A DNA stretch of 64,000 nucleotides from Filomicrobium sp. GTDB lineage: Bacteria > Pseudomonadota > Alphaproteobacteria > Rhizobiales > Hyphomicrobiaceae. The stretch spans positions 2,296,606 to 2,360,605 of the forward strand of contig CP051234.1 of assembly GCA_017792465.1 (NCBI GenBank), written 5' to 3'. The notes below the pieces were generated by a model. The model made no database searches and was not told where the DNA came from. It worked only from the letters and a program-made list of their open reading frames with translations. Position numbers and translations under genes: made by a program. Shown here piece after piece: positions 36,173 to 45,750 of this stretch; the first letter of the stretch is position 1, and each line of letters begins with the position of its first letter.

Positions 36173-36487
36173 GTGGCGGGCGTTGGACATAACAGTGGCT
36201 CTGAGAGCCAGGAAGGCGCGGTCGTCGTGCGCATTTCGCTACCGACGGCGTTATTACGGCTCTTTCCTGGTTCGCCGGGTCAGCTTAAGATCGAGGCGCG
36301 CGATGTGCGCGGCGTTATCGACGAACTCGACAAGCGCTGGCCGGGGATGCGCGACAGGCTAATGGATTCCAGTCCGAAGATCAGGCGGCATCTCAACATT
36401 TTTGTCGGCGAAGACAGGGCGAAGCTCGAGACTCCATTAAGGAGCGGGGATCGGGTGACGATTATGACGGCGATGAGTGGGGGGTGA
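36173..36487 (+). CDS. MoaD/ThiS-family small sulfur-carrier-like protein
   Basis: A 104-residue protein from a GTG immediately after the upstream stop codon; a GTG at 36227 would give 86 residues, closer to the usual size. VRISLPTALLRLFPG, the LDKRWPGMRDRL segment and LNIFVGEDRAKLETPLRSGD match the ubiquitin-like MoaD/ThiS fold. It ends in the required MSGG di-glycine, which is adenylated and thiocarboxylated in this family. No activating enzyme is adjacent. The 3' end is duplicated downstream (see 36440-36648). Confidence 0.85.
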   Translation: MAGVGHNSGSESQEGAVVVRISLPTALLRLFPGSPGQLKIEARDVRGVIDELDKRWPGMRDRLMDSSPKIRRHLNIFVGEDRAKLETPLRSGDRVTIMTAMSGG

Positions 36488-36648
36488 GACAGGACGGACT
36501 AAAATTTCACCCAGAACTCCCGCTCCTCCTTCTTGTGCTGAACACGGCGCAAGCTTGTGTCGGACGCTCTATTGCTGAACACTGCGCAGGCTTGTGTTCA
36601 GGAGCGGGGATCGCGTGACGATCATGACGGCGATGAGTGGGGGGTAAG
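36440..36648 (+). repeat. duplicated 3' end of the MoaD-like gene flanking a 112-bp insert
   Basis: Bases 36440-36487 recur at 36600-36647 with three differences, each silent: CGG/CGC for Arg, ATT/ATC for Ile and TGA/TAA stop. Between them are 112 bases carrying two copies (36541-36560, 36578-36598) of a 21-base repeat also found near 54.7 kb. CCCGCTCCT at 36519-36527 is the inverse of AGGAGCGGG at 36600-36608. Confidence 0.8.
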
Positions 36649-36649
36649 T

Positions 36650-37450
36650 TCACCAGACGCGGCGCGTGAAGCCATACCAGAGATACTGCCAGATCGTCGG
36701 CGCGTAGTATTGTTTGGATGGCAGATCGGCAGCCTTCGGCTTGAGGTTCCCGGCGAGCGCATCGTTCACAGCTTGTGCGAAGAGCGGCAGGGAATCGCCC
36801 AGTTGCAGCCACTGATAGGTTTGGATGTTATCGCTGGCGGTGAACTTTGACGGACCCTGATAGAGGACGCGCCCGGTATCGACACCTTCATCGACAAGGT
36901 GGATCGTAACGCCGACGTTTTCGACGTCGCCTTCAACGAGCGCCCAATAGGCCGGGTCGATGCCGCGATACTTCGGATTGATGCCTGGATGACAATTGAT
37001 AAACGGCGCGTCGACGCTTGAGAGCGTGGCGCGGCGCAGAAGACGCGTTCCGAAGACAGCGACGACGGTCGGCGCAATCGTTCTTAGCAACGCGTGGCAT
37101 TCAGGAGCGTTGACGTTAGAAACCTGATGGACTTCGCAGTTTGCTGGCGCTTCCGTTTTGAGATCGAGTGCCGCGAGGATTTGTTGGCGTCGCCTGTTCG
37201 TGCCTCGCAGCAGCACCTTTTGCACAACCGACGCCGCCAATTGTCCAAGCGCATAGAATGCGCCGAGATATCGTGCGCGCCGTCGCACCAACGCGAAACG
37301 GCCTTCGCCCTTTTCGACGATGATGGTGAGCGGTCCTAATCTGCGGACCAGTTCATTGGCGACAGCCCAGCCGATGGGGCCCGCCGCAATCAACAGAACG
37401 ATGCCACCGCGCTGGCTGGGCGCTGGGACTGACTGGTGCGACTCTGCCAT
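36650..37450 (-). CDS. formyltransferase-family protein
   Basis: A 266-residue protein with the formyltransferase fold: LIAAGPIGWAVANELVRR at the start, the catalytic Asn-His segment INCHPGINPKYRG, and GVTIHLVDEGVDTG holding the catalytic aspartate. It lacks the C-terminal tRNA-binding domain of Fmt, so it probably acts on a small metabolite or nucleotide-sugar rather than on Met-tRNA. The start at 37450 follows GGAGCAAAA. It stands alone. Confidence 0.85.
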   Translation of the reverse strand: MAESHQSVPAPSQRGGIVLLIAAGPIGWAVANELVRRLGPLTIIVEKGEGRFALVRRRARYLGAFYALGQLAASVVQKVLLRGTNRRRQQILAALDLKTEAPANCEVHQVSNVNAPECHALLRTIAPTVVAVFGTRLLRRATLSSVDAPFINCHPGINPKYRGIDPAYWALVEGDVENVGVTIHLVDEGVDTGRVLYQGPSKFTASDNIQTYQWLQLGDSLPLFAQAVNDALAGNLKPKAADLPSKQYYAPTIWQYLWYGFTRRVW

Positions 37451-37543
37451 TTTTGCTCCATCGGGGGCGGCCACCTCTCAAGAGGAGGCCCCCTTACTTA
37501 GCGAATGCAATGGCGGAGCGCGACCGTGGTTTGTCTGGAAAGC

Positions 37544-39529
37544 TCATGGCTGAGAGGCGAACGGGTTCGTCGGCGTGCGTGCCACAAGCTGGGCGGCGCG
37601 TCGCAGCTCCTGGAGGACGTCGGGCTGCAGGTGCTCGTAAGCGCCTTTGCAAGTTGGGCGTGTCAAGTGCGCGAAGAGGTTTGCGACATCGCCGTTGAAA
37701 GTCGGCTGGAATAGGAAGACCGCGCCCGCGCGCCGGCCGATTGCATTGGCGACGGCTTTGCCGGTGGTCAAGTCGGTGCAGGCCAATTCGGCGACGTATG
37801 CGGTCGTTGCGGTCTGATGGGGATCATCCCACTGGGTGTTACTCAACAACTGCTGCCATGCGCTCGCTTCCGCCGACGTCGACCAATCCTCCGACGGGTT
37901 CTTTTGCAGGAGGCCCGCAACGCGCGCCTCGACCTTCTTCTTGAGGTCGGGGTCGTCGAGATCGGCGACCGACTTCTTAATTGTAGCCCGGATGTCGTCG
38001 CTCGGCTTGGTGATCATCCTGAAACGCACGTCGAGATTTTCGGCAGCCTGCGGTGGCGCGCTCATCCAGATGAGGCCTTGGCGCAGATCGGCGCCTGCTA
38101 GATCGGTGCCGGAAAAGTTCGTGCCGACAAGCCAGGCGCCTTGGAAGTCGGCACCGGCGGCACGCGCTTGTGAGAAGTCGCTGGCGAAAAGCTTGGCGCC
38201 ATTCAGTCTGGCTGCGGTGACGTCAGCGCTTGTCAGGTTCACCGCCGTCAGATCGGCGAACTGAAAGTTGGCACCTTGCAGCTGAGCGGCCAGCAGGACC
38301 GCGCCTGTCAGTTCGGCTTTGGAGAAGTTAGCGCCAGAGCCGATCGCCGCGTGCAGGTTGGCGCCCTGCATTTTGGCGCGGCGGAAGTTGGCCCAAGAGA
38401 GGCGCGCAGGTGTGAAGTCGGCATCTTCTTCGCCGAGCCGCCAGAATTTCGCGCCACGCAGATCTGCTCCGACGAGTTGCGCGCCCTGCAGTCGAATGCC
38501 CGACAGGCTTGCCTCGCGCAGTGTGGCGCCGGTCAGATCCGCGCCATGAAGATCGCTGCGGTCAAGCGTTGCGTAGCGCAAATCGCGGCCGCGCAGGTTG
38601 AGGCTGACTTCGCCGTTCTGCCCTTTGTCTTCGGGAACAAGATCGGCATCGGTGACGATCAGGTTACGGCTGAAGAGCGCTGAATTCTCTCCCGTCACTT
38701 GATCGACTTCGCCTTCAAACAGGAAAGCGGTCGGGACGAAGGCCGAGCGCTCAACGCCTGGGAGCGGCTTGCTCCATTTCAGGGCCTGAGCTGCGAACTT
38801 GTCGAGGTCGCTGTCGGGGATCGTGGCAATCAAGAAAGAAAAGAAAACGGCTGCCACATTGACGAGTATGGAAATGAGAATGCGTACCGGAAATTCCAGA
38901 ATCGAAAACAGCACCGCGGACCAGAAGGGCCGCAATGGTGCTGCGAAATAGACGCCGGTCAGGCTGATGAGGCCCAGGTCTGTCAGCAGGAAGGCTCGAT
39001 GAGCCCATGTCGAGTTTTGATCATGATAGGGCAGGAACGCCGTCTGGAAATACAAAAGCAGGATGATCGGAATGATCGCCAATGACAGCCAGGTCATGTA
39101 GTCGAGCATAAGCCCGATAAGGCTACCGCGAGACGGACCGGCTACCGCCTGGGTGATGAAATACGGGTGCAGCTCAAAGCGGCCGGGGTGCGTCTCGAAG
39201 CCTTCGATGACTTCCTGTCGCTCGAAAAATCCGTTCAGCAATTCGATCTTCTGGGCCAGTGCGACGTGCTGCACGAGCACACCGAAATGGAAGAAGACGT
39301 AAACGAGTGGCGCAAACAGGAAGAACTGATCGAGCGAGATGTCTACTTGCAGCAGCGGCAGCGCGACGGGAGCATTGGTGAGAAGATCGGTGTGGCCAAT
39401 GCCGGCGATGGCGATGAACAGGTAGGCCGTGAGCGCCAGAAAGCCGAGCCAGGCGGTGCGGGCGGCAATCGAGGCTGAGTTGACGGCTTCGATCAACAGA
39501 CGCGGGACTTCGCTCGTATTCACGCCCAT
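37544..39529 (-). CDS. membrane protein with pentapeptide repeats
   Basis: A 661-residue protein. The N-terminal half (about 1-255) has five or six hydrophobic segments. The C-terminal half (about 310-500) is a run of A(D/N)Lxx pentapeptides (LRYATLDRSDLHGADLTGAT, then LQGAQLVGADLRGAKF and others) that fold as a right-handed quadrilateral beta helix. After it comes a 150-residue globular tail. The ATG at 39529 follows AGGAGATCG. Similar membrane-pentapeptide proteins are known in alphaproteobacteria but their role is not established; the beta helix should face the cytoplasm. Confidence 0.82.
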   Translation of the reverse strand: MGVNTSEVPRLLIEAVNSASIAARTAWLGFLALTAYLFIAIAGIGHTDLLTNAPVALPLLQVDISLDQFFLFAPLVYVFFHFGVLVQHVALAQKIELLNGFFERQEVIEGFETHPGRFELHPYFITQAVAGPSRGSLIGLMLDYMTWLSLAIIPIILLLYFQTAFLPYHDQNSTWAHRAFLLTDLGLISLTGVYFAAPLRPFWSAVLFSILEFPVRILISILVNVAAVFFSFLIATIPDSDLDKFAAQALKWSKPLPGVERSAFVPTAFLFEGEVDQVTGENSALFSRNLIVTDADLVPEDKGQNGEVSLNLRGRDLRYATLDRSDLHGADLTGATLREASLSGIRLQGAQLVGADLRGAKFWRLGEEDADFTPARLSWANFRRAKMQGANLHAAIGSGANFSKAELTGAVLLAAQLQGANFQFADLTAVNLTSADVTAARLNGAKLFASDFSQARAAGADFQGAWLVGTNFSGTDLAGADLRQGLIWMSAPPQAAENLDVRFRMITKPSDDIRATIKKSVADLDDPDLKKKVEARVAGLLQKNPSEDWSTSAEASAWQQLLSNTQWDDPHQTATTAYVAELACTDLTTGKAVANAIGRRAGAVFLFQPTFNGDVANLFAHLTRPTCKGAYEHLQPDVLQELRRAAQLVARTPTNPFASQP

Positions 39530-39692
39530 CGATCTCCTCATGTACTATCATGCAAAACGCCGTGCAGACGTTTTGTCAGTTCCGGACAAAGCCAGTTGGC
39601 GGATGATGCCGAGATCCAGCAACCGCATTGCGCACATGCACAAGATTTTTGTCACGGAGCGACGCGGAGTTGCCACATGTTTCTGCGCGCTC

Positions 39693-39719
39693 CGGATGCC
39701 CACCGCTTCGCGGCATCCG
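39693..39719. repeat. covarying stem-loop, family 1, CGGATGC/GCATCCG form
   Basis: CGGATGC (39693-39699) pairs with GCATCCG (39713-39719). Other CGGATGC copies: 39798-39834, 39965-40032 and 57451-57485. The family also has CGGGTGC/GCACCCG (54237-54256, 54423-54442) and CGGTTGC/GCAACCG (54190-54210, 56699-56719) forms. Imperfect copies are at 40060-40079 and 54838-54864. The flanks GCGC before and CGCGCC or GGGCC after are shared. Confidence 0.8.
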
Positions 39720-39857
39720 CGCTATGACAATTCTCCGCAGCCCCTGAGCTGGCCCTTCGGTTGCCCACTGCGCGCCCGAAGTTTTTCCTGCGCGCTTCGG
39801 ATGCCCACCGCTTCGGCTTCGCCTCGCGCATCCGCGCGCCGGACTATTCTCCGCAAT

Positions 39858-39950
39858 CGGTCCGAAGGACCGGGGAGCAAAGCGACCCGGCGTGAGCGCC
39901 GCCCCGTCGGAGTGGCCCGCGCTGAGAGCGCGGAACAGCCACGTGAGACA
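39858..39950. repeat. three-hairpin element, copy 1
   Basis: Hairpins: CGGTCC-GAA-GGACCG (39858-39872), CGGCG-TGAG-CGCCG (39888-39901) and CCGCGC-TGAGA-GCGCGG (39917-39933). It ends in AACAGCCACGTGAGACA. Copies 2 and 3 at 54279 and 56742 share sequence and order, with base changes that keep pairing. Confidence 0.8.
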
Positions 39951-39991
39951 TTATTTTAACGCTTCGGATGCCCACCGCTCAAACAATTTGG

Positions 39992-40016
39992 CGCACACTT
40001 CCTAAAGTCGTGTGCG
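39992..40016. repeat. TTCCTAAAGTC stem-loop, copy A
   Basis: CGCACAC (39992-39998) and GTGTGCG (40010-40016) enclose the loop TTCCTAAAGTC. The same loop, with CCACAC/GTGTGG-type arms, recurs at 54162-54186, 57603-57625 (inverted) and 63468-63492, and interrupted near 54740-54794. Confidence 0.8.
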
Positions 40017-40142
40017 GCTCGTGCGGCATCCGCGCGCCGGAAATTTTTCCTGCGCGCTTCAGGTGCCGACCCGCACCCGCGTAATGACAACTCTCCCCAG
40101 CCGCGCAGTTTCCCCTCGGTGCCACTGTCTGACCGGGTTCCA

Positions 40143-40175
40143 AATAGAAAACGGCACGCGCGGTAGGCGCATGCC
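40143..40175 (-). terminator. rho-independent terminator of dapD
   Basis: On the - strand, GGCATGCGC (40175-40167) and GCGCGTGCC (40161-40153) pair over nine bases (one T-G) with a five-base loop, followed by GTTTTCTATT. It lies 37 bases after the dapD stop codon. Confidence 0.78.
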
Positions 40176-40211
40176 GATTCCTCCGATAGTTCTGGTGCTA
40201 GGCGCTCGACC

Positions 40212-41072
40212 TTAATCGCGCAGCAGTTCGTTGATGCCGGTTTTGGAGCGCGTTTTTTCATCGACCGTTTTGACGATGACAGCGCAGTAGAGGCTTGGGC
40301 CAGGGGTACCGTCCGGCAGTGGCTTGCCAGGCATCGCACCGGGCACGACCACCGAATAGGGCGGTACGCGGCCCATGTGCACTTCGCCTGTCGCACGGTC
40401 GACGATCTTGGTGGATGCACCGATATAAACGCCCATAGACAAGACCGAACCTTCGCAAACGATGACGCCCTCAGCGACCTCGGCACGGGCACCGATGAAG
40501 CAGTTGTCTTCGATGATGACTGGGCCGGCCTGCAGCGGCTCTAGCACCCCGCCAATACCGGCGCCGCCGGAGAGGTGGACGTTCTTGCCGATCTGCGCGC
40601 AGGAGCCGACGGTGGCCCAGGTATCGACCATGGTGCCGCTATCGACATATGCGCCGAGGTTAACGAACGAGGGCATCAGCACGACGCCTGGAGCGATGAA
40701 GGCGGAATGGCGAACGACGGCGCCGGGAACAGCGCGGAAACCGGCTTCCTTGAATTGCTCGGGCTGCCACTCATCGAATTTTAGAGGGACCTTATCCCAG
40801 CCGTGCACGCGGCTGGCGTAGGTGCCGGACTTCTGGAACGGAATGATGACGTTGTCGGAGAGCCGGAACGACAACAGGACGGCCTTTTTCGCCCACTGGT
40901 TCACAACCCACTCACCGGCATCGTTTTTCTCGGCGACCCGGACCTTGCCAGAATCCATCAGGTTGAGCGCCGTCTCGACAGCATCCCGAACCGGCCCCTT
41001 GGTGCCCGTATTGACGGTGTCGCGCGCTTCGAAGGCTTCCTCGATGGTCTTGATCAGATCGGCGTGGCTCAT
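40212..41072 (-). CDS. dapD: tetrahydrodipicolinate N-succinyltransferase
   Basis: A 286-residue left-handed beta-helix acyltransferase that succinylates tetrahydrodipicolinate in lysine and meso-diaminopimelate synthesis. The N-terminal helical domain ([39 protein letters not shown]) leads into hexapeptide repeats ([52 protein letters not shown]). The motifs and length match DapD. It belongs to the same route as dapE and lysA in this window, though each is in a separate unit. Confidence 0.95.
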   Translation of the reverse strand: MSHADLIKTIEEAFEARDTVNTGTKGPVRDAVETALNLMDSGKVRVAEKNDAGEWVVNQWAKKAVLLSFRLSDNVIIPFQKSGTYASRVHGWDKVPLKFDEWQPEQFKEAGFRAVPGAVVRHSAFIAPGVVLMPSFVNLGAYVDSGTMVDTWATVGSCAQIGKNVHLSGGAGIGGVLEPLQAGPVIIEDNCFIGARAEVAEGVIVCEGSVLSMGVYIGASTKIVDRATGEVHMGRVPPYSVVVPGAMPGKPLPDGTPGPSLYCAVIVKTVDEKTRSKTGINELLRD

Positions 41073-41298
41073 CTTTTTGGCGTTCCAATTGCTTTGTTGA
41101 TCGTTTCAGACACGGCTTGTCGCCTCTTGGAGAGGTCAAGTCAATGTTCTGAAGGGATCCACTTTGCTCCCCACCGGTTGGAAACATTTGGAGGCTGAAA
41201 CTGGGCGCGGGCGGACGCTCAGCAGCTGAGAACGTGATATTCCTGCCAAGAACTAACGGCAGAGTACTGCCAATTCGATGCGAGCCAGAGGCTGAAAA

Positions 41299-41667
41299 AT
41301 GGCAACAGAACGGTCTTTAAGTTACTCATTCATCGCGGCACTGGGGGCGACGGTCGGTGTGTTCGCATGGTCGCTTGTGCTGGTCGTGGTCGAGCTGATG
41401 GCGGCCTTGCTGACCTATTTCTACCTCTCCATTTTCCAGCGGGAATGGTTCGGGTCGCTCATCGGCTTTTCGCGGGAGGTTTTGAACTTCTGCATCGGCC
41501 AGCTGGAACTGTGGTTTCCGGCCTTTACCAACCAAGCCAACGCGACGCTCATCGGCGAATTGGCGCCAAAATCAATGCTTTTGCTGCTGATCGGGCTCGT
41601 TGTCGGCGCGCTGATCCGGGCCCTGTTTTGGGTTGCCAGCCGCACCTACCATGCGCTTGCGGGCTAA
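41299..41667 (+). CDS. three-helix membrane protein, unknown function
   Basis: A 122-residue protein with GAGG seven bases before the ATG. Hydrophobic segments lie at about residues 8-42 (long, perhaps two helices) and 90-113 (SMLLLLIGLVVGALIRALFWVA). The polar middle (45-88) includes several aromatic residues. It is convergent with the tlpA gene. No family was recognised. Confidence 0.65.
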   Translation: MATERSLSYSFIAALGATVGVFAWSLVLVVVELMAALLTYFYLSIFQREWFGSLIGFSREVLNFCIGQLELWFPAFTNQANATLIGELAPKSMLLLLIGLVVGALIRALFWVASRTYHALAG

Positions 41668-41710
41668 AGATCGAGACGGAAGCGGCAGGTTTCTGCTCAC
41701 GTGACCGGCG

Positions 41711-42367
41711 CTATTCCAGTTCGGCGATGATCAGCTTTTTTGCTTCTTCGCTGTCCCACTCTGCGGGGCCGACGAGACGGCCGATTTCGCGGCCCTCAGG
41801 GTCGATGAGCAGCGTTGTCGGCATGCCGATGATGCGCAACGGCTTGGACGACTTGCCAGACTTGTCGACGTAGGTTGCCAGCGACGAGACCTTGATCTGC
41901 TCAAAGAAGCGCTTCGAGGCTTCAACCCCGCCACGATCGACGCTGAGGGCCACAACCTCGAATTTGTCGCCGCCCAATTCGGCCTGAAGGCGGTCGAGGG
42001 CCGGCATTTCCTTGCGGCAAGGCGTGCACCAGGTGGCCCACATGTTGAGCAGGACGGTCTTGCCTTTGAAGTCGGCGAGCGTCTTTTCCTTGCCGTCGGC
42101 GTCAGTGAAAGTGATTTCAGGAAGGTCTGAGGGTTCAGGTCGGCGAATAAAGGCGGCCAGCCCGCTTTTGGAGTTGTCGGCGGCCGGGCCAACCGAGCTA
42201 TCAACCGTTTCGGCACCAATTCGCGTCACGGCGTTGTCAGGTGGGGCGCCAGTAAAGTATACCGCGCCAAGTCCGATCAGGACGAGCGATGACGCGATCC
42301 AAGCGTACATGGACGGAGACATTCTCCAAGATTGGCTGCGAACTTCTTGCTGCCTATGCGAAGTCAT
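41711..42367 (-). CDS. tlpA: TlpA-family thiol:disulfide oxidoreductase, membrane-anchored
   Basis: A 218-residue protein with an N-terminal membrane anchor (about 18-40, MYAWIASSLVLIGLGAVYF) and a periplasmic thioredoxin domain. The active site is WCTPC, in LLNMWATWCTPCRKEMPALD; the cis-proline loop is RIIGMPTTLLID. Such proteins keep periplasmic cysteines reduced, for example for cytochrome oxidase assembly. It is divergent from argH, an arrangement conserved in Hyphomicrobiales. An internal ATG 15 codons downstream is a possible start. Confidence 0.9.
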   Translation of the reverse strand: MTSHRQQEVRSQSWRMSPSMYAWIASSLVLIGLGAVYFTGAPPDNAVTRIGAETVDSSVGPAADNSKSGLAAFIRRPEPSDLPEITFTDADGKEKTLADFKGKTVLLNMWATWCTPCRKEMPALDRLQAELGGDKFEVVALSVDRGGVEASKRFFEQIKVSSLATYVDKSGKSSKPLRIIGMPTTLLIDPEGREIGRLVGPAEWDSEEAKKLIIAELE

Positions 42368-42468
42368 CGTTTCGTATTACCTGGACTGTTGATCCCAAAT
42401 TCGCCGTCAGACGGGCGCGATCATAATTCCGCACCGACGATGCGCCATGCAAACTGGAGCACAAAGCC

Positions 42469-43878
42469 GTGACCGAAAAAGACGCCAACCAAATGTGGGG
42501 CGGCCGCTTCCAAATGTCACCTGCCGAAATCATGGAAGTCATTAACGCATCCATAGATTTCGACAAGCGCATGGCGCGAGAAGATATTGCTGGGTCGCGC
42601 GCGCATGCCGAGATGCTGGCCGCTTCCGGTATTATAACGCAGGATGACCGGGCTGCGATTGATAAAGGTTTGGTCCAGATCCAGTCGGAAATCGAAGCCG
42701 GAACGTTCCAGTATTCGCGTGCGCTGGAAGATGTGCACATGAATATCGAGGCGCGGCTGAAAGAAATTGTCGGGGAAGCCGCAGGCCGCCTGCACACGGC
42801 AAGATCACGCAACGATCAGGTTGCCACCGACTTCCGGCTTTACGTTCGGGCGCAAATCGATGAATTTGACGCGGCGCTTGCCAAGTTGCAGTTCGCACTT
42901 GCGAAAAAGGCGCTGGTCAACGCCGCTACCGTCATGCCCGGTTTCACGCATCTGCAGCCGGCCCAGCCGGTGACGTTCGGGCACCATTTGCTGGCCTATG
43001 TCGAGATGTTTGGGCGGGACCGTGGGCGTTTCCAGGATGCGCGCAAGCGGCTTAACGAATGCCCGCTGGGGGCGGCCGCGCTCGCAGGCACGTCATTTCC
43101 GATCGATCGCGAGAAAACCGCCAAGGCGCTTGGGTTCGACCGGCCGACGGCGAATTCGCTCGATTCAGTCTCAGACCGGGATTTCGTTATTGAGACGCTG
43201 GCCGCGGCGTCGCTGTGCGCCGTCCATATTTCCCGGTTCTCCGAAGAGATCGTCCTGTGGGTGACCCCACAATTCGGCTTCCTGAAGCTTTCCGACAGGT
43301 TCACGACCGGCTCTTCGATCATGCCGCAGAAGCGCAATCCGGATGCTGCCGAGCTGTGCCGGGCGAAGGTCGGGCGGATCGCGGGGGCGATGCAAAGTCT
43401 GATGATGGTCATAAAAGGGCTGCCGCTGGCCTATTCAAAGGACATGCAGGAAGACAAGGAAGTCGCGTTTGACGCGCTCGACAGCCTGCGCGTGGCGGTT
43501 TCGGCGCTTTCGGGCATGGTCGATGACATGGAGCCCGTCGCCGAAAACATGCAAAAGGCGGCCGGATATGGCTTTTCAACAGCCACCGACCTTGCGGACT
43601 GGCTGGTTCGCGAACTCAAGATGCCGTTCCGTCAGGCGCATCACGTGACCGGCTCAATCGTCGCGGCGGCCGAAAAACGCGGGGTTGACCTGGGCGAACT
43701 GCCGCTCAAAGCCATGCAGGAGGTCGAGCCGAGCATCAATGACAGCGTCTTTAGCGTGCTCAGCGTCGAAAACTCGGTGGCCAGCCGCACCAGCTATGGT
43801 GGAACCGCGCCACACAATGTGGAGAAAATGGCCAAGCGCTGGATCGCACAGTTGGACAGCGAGGTCGCCGGGGGCTAA
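42469..43878 (+). CDS. argH: argininosuccinate lyase
   Basis: A 469-residue enzyme of the fumarase/aspartase superfamily that cleaves argininosuccinate to arginine and fumarate. Signature [12 protein letters not shown] lies near 283-294, with [18 protein letters not shown] near 108 and [13 protein letters not shown] near 162. It starts with GTG, with GGAG about ten bases upstream. It is the first gene of argH-lptM-lysA. Confidence 0.95.
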   Translation: MTEKDANQMWGGRFQMSPAEIMEVINASIDFDKRMAREDIAGSRAHAEMLAASGIITQDDRAAIDKGLVQIQSEIEAGTFQYSRALEDVHMNIEARLKEIVGEAAGRLHTARSRNDQVATDFRLYVRAQIDEFDAALAKLQFALAKKALVNAATVMPGFTHLQPAQPVTFGHHLLAYVEMFGRDRGRFQDARKRLNECPLGAAALAGTSFPIDREKTAKALGFDRPTANSLDSVSDRDFVIETLAAASLCAVHISRFSEEIVLWVTPQFGFLKLSDRFTTGSSIMPQKRNPDAAELCRAKVGRIAGAMQSLMMVIKGLPLAYSKDMQEDKEVAFDALDSLRVAVSALSGMVDDMEPVAENMQKAAGYGFSTATDLADWLVRELKMPFRQAHHVTGSIVAAAEKRGVDLGELPLKAMQEVEPSINDSVFSVLSVENSVASRTSYGGTAPHNVEKMAKRWIAQLDSEVAGG

Positions 43879-43978
43879 GTCTGGGTTTAAAGCTGCGGTC
43901 TGCCGAGTGAGTTATTGCCCGGCGGGCCAGAGGATTGGTGTTTCCGGCTTCCGATCCGAAAGCGAACAGCATCCGAGG

Positions 43979-44200
43979 ATGATACTGAAGCGCATGTCGA
44001 GCGTTGCCAAAACCTTCTTTCTCGCGACCCTTCTGGCGGTAACGCTGGCAGGCTGCGGCGTGCGCGGTTCGCTGGAAGCGCCAGCTCAGGCCAAGGCCGA
44101 AGGTACGGCGGCTTCGCCTGATTCCAAAGGCAGCGCCAAAGGAACAGCGGGCCCCAAGAAACAGCACCGGCCTTTCGTTCTCGACAGCCTCTTGCGCTAA
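43979..44200 (+). CDS. lptM: small LptM-like lipoprotein
   Basis: A 73-residue protein with a lipoprotein signal: FFLATLLAVTLAGC ends in the LAGC lipobox, so the mature protein is acylated at cysteine 22. The tail GVRGSLEAPAQ continues the conserved CGxxGxLxxP-type motif of LptM (YifL), which stabilises the LptDE lipopolysaccharide translocon in enterobacteria. Start at 43979 or five codons later (43994). Location between argH and lysA matches the family in alphaproteobacteria. Confidence 0.75.
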   Translation: MILKRMSSVAKTFFLATLLAVTLAGCGVRGSLEAPAQAKAEGTAASPDSKGSAKGTAGPKKQHRPFVLDSLLR

Positions 44201-44230
44201 CGCGGTCTCCTTCCCTGGACGCGGGCATCT

Positions 44231-44268
44231 GCGCTAAACGCAATCTCACGCGCTAAACGCAATCTGGC
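44231..44268. repeat. tandem 19-bp repeat before lysA
   Basis: GCGCTAAACGCAATCT occurs twice in a row (44231 and 44250), at a 19-base spacing, 69-106 bases upstream of the lysA start. Confidence 0.7.
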
Positions 44269-44336
44269 GCTTTCTTTTCCACATCGGCTGAGGCAACCTG
44301 CGGCTTCGCTTCAGGACTGACCGAATAACGACATCC

Positions 44337-45605
44337 ATGCATCACTTCTCTTACAAAGCCGGCGTGCTTCACGCTGAAGACGTCGACCTGTCGAGCCTTG
44401 CGGCGAGCGTCGGGACCCCGTTCTATTGCTATTCTTCGGCAACGCTTGAGCATCACTACCGCGTTCTGAGCGAGGCATTTCGCGACCTTAACGCGCTAAT
44501 TTGCTTCGCCGTCAAAGCCAATTCGAACCAGGCGGTTTTGGCGACGCTGGGCGCGCAAGGCGCCGGGATGGACGTCGTCTCCGAGGGTGAACTCCGGCGC
44601 GCGCGGGCAGTCGGTGTTCCGGCCAACAAAATCATTTTTGCGGGTGTGGGCAAAACCCGAGAAGAGATGGCTTATGCTCTCGGCGAGGGCATTTTGGGTT
44701 TCAACGTCGAGAGCGAGCCGGAGCTTTTGGCGCTCAGTTCCGTTGCCAGCGAGCTGGGCAAGGCCGCGCCGATCGCGATCCGCGTCAATCCGGATGTCGA
44801 TGCCAAGACGCATGCGAAAATCTCGACCGGCAAGTCGGAGAACAAGTTCGGTGTGCCCTATGTCGACGCGCGGGCGCTCTATCAGAAGGCGCGCGAGCTG
44901 CCAGGCATCGATATCGCCGGCATCCATATGCATATCGGCAGCCAGATCACCGATCTGAGCCCGATGCGGTCGGCGTTCACGCTGCTGGCGGATCTTGCCA
45001 AAGACCTGATGAGCGACGGCATCGCCTTGCGCCATCTCGATCTGGGCGGCGGGCTCGGCATCCCCTATGACGCGACTGCGCCGATGCCGCCGTCGCCGGA
45101 AGATTACGCCGGGGTCGTTCGCGACTGCTTGGGCGATCTCGGTCTGAAAGTCGTCCTCGAGCCAGGCCGGATGATTGCCGGCAACGCCGGGATCCTGGTG
45201 ACGCGGGTCATCCACGTCAAAGAGGGCGCCGACAAGACGTTCCTTATCGTCGACGCGGCGATGAACGATCTGATCCGGCCGACGCTTTATGAAGCGCATC
45301 ACGATATCTGGCCGGTCGCCCAGGAGCTGCGCTCGATGCCGCCCGTTGTCCAGGACGTTGTCGGGCCGGTGTGCGAAACCGGAGATTATCTGGCGCTCGA
45401 CCGGTCGCTGCCGCCGTTCAGCGAAGGCGGGCTTATGGCGGTGATGTCGGCTGGTGCTTACGGATCTGTGATGGCCTCGACCTACAACAGCCGATTGCTG
45501 ATCACCGAAGTCATGGTTCATGGTGAGGAATTTGCCGTCATCCGGCCGCGGCCGACGTATGAGGATCTGATCGCTCAGGACCGGCTGCCGAAGTGGCTTG
45601 GGTGA
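44337..45605 (+). CDS. lysA: diaminopimelate decarboxylase
   Basis: A 422-residue fold-type III PLP enzyme that makes lysine from meso-diaminopimelate. Seen: the PLP lysine in CFAVKANSNQ, HMHIGSQITD, the LDLGGGLGIPY phosphate loop, VLEPGRMIAGNAG and the C-terminal GPVCETGDYLALDRSLPP with the active-site cysteine. Length is standard. It is followed by the TIGR02302 gene, a linkage common in Hyphomicrobiales. Confidence 0.95.
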   Translation: MHHFSYKAGVLHAEDVDLSSLAASVGTPFYCYSSATLEHHYRVLSEAFRDLNALICFAVKANSNQAVLATLGAQGAGMDVVSEGELRRARAVGVPANKIIFAGVGKTREEMAYALGEGILGFNVESEPELLALSSVASELGKAAPIAIRVNPDVDAKTHAKISTGKSENKFGVPYVDARALYQKARELPGIDIAGIHMHIGSQITDLSPMRSAFTLLADLAKDLMSDGIALRHLDLGGGLGIPYDATAPMPPSPEDYAGVVRDCLGDLGLKVVLEPGRMIAGNAGILVTRVIHVKEGADKTFLIVDAAMNDLIRPTLYEAHHDIWPVAQELRSMPPVVQDVVGPVCETGDYLALDRSLPPFSEGGLMAVMSAGAYGSVMASTYNSRLLITEVMVHGEEFAVIRPRPTYEDLIAQDRLPKWLG

Positions 45606-45750
45606 GGCACGGGCTGATCGATCCAAGCTGCGCTGGTCGAGTTGGTCAAAGGCGGAATCGATTGGCCTCAATCCCTTTGAAACACATCGTGAACAAAAGC
45701 CTTCCGAAATTTGAGGATTGTCGGCTCAGCGTCGTGCTAATATCGGGCCC

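Larger units (their letters stand above)
39530..40211. other. 682-bp intergenic region filled with dispersed repeats
   Basis: No gene is supported between the pentapeptide-repeat gene and dapD. The region contains four copies of a covarying stem-loop (39693-39719, 39798-39834, 39965-40032, 40060-40079), one copy of a three-hairpin element (39858-39950), one CACAC-GTGTG stem-loop (39992-40016) nested in a stem-loop copy, and the dapD terminator. Confidence 0.7.
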
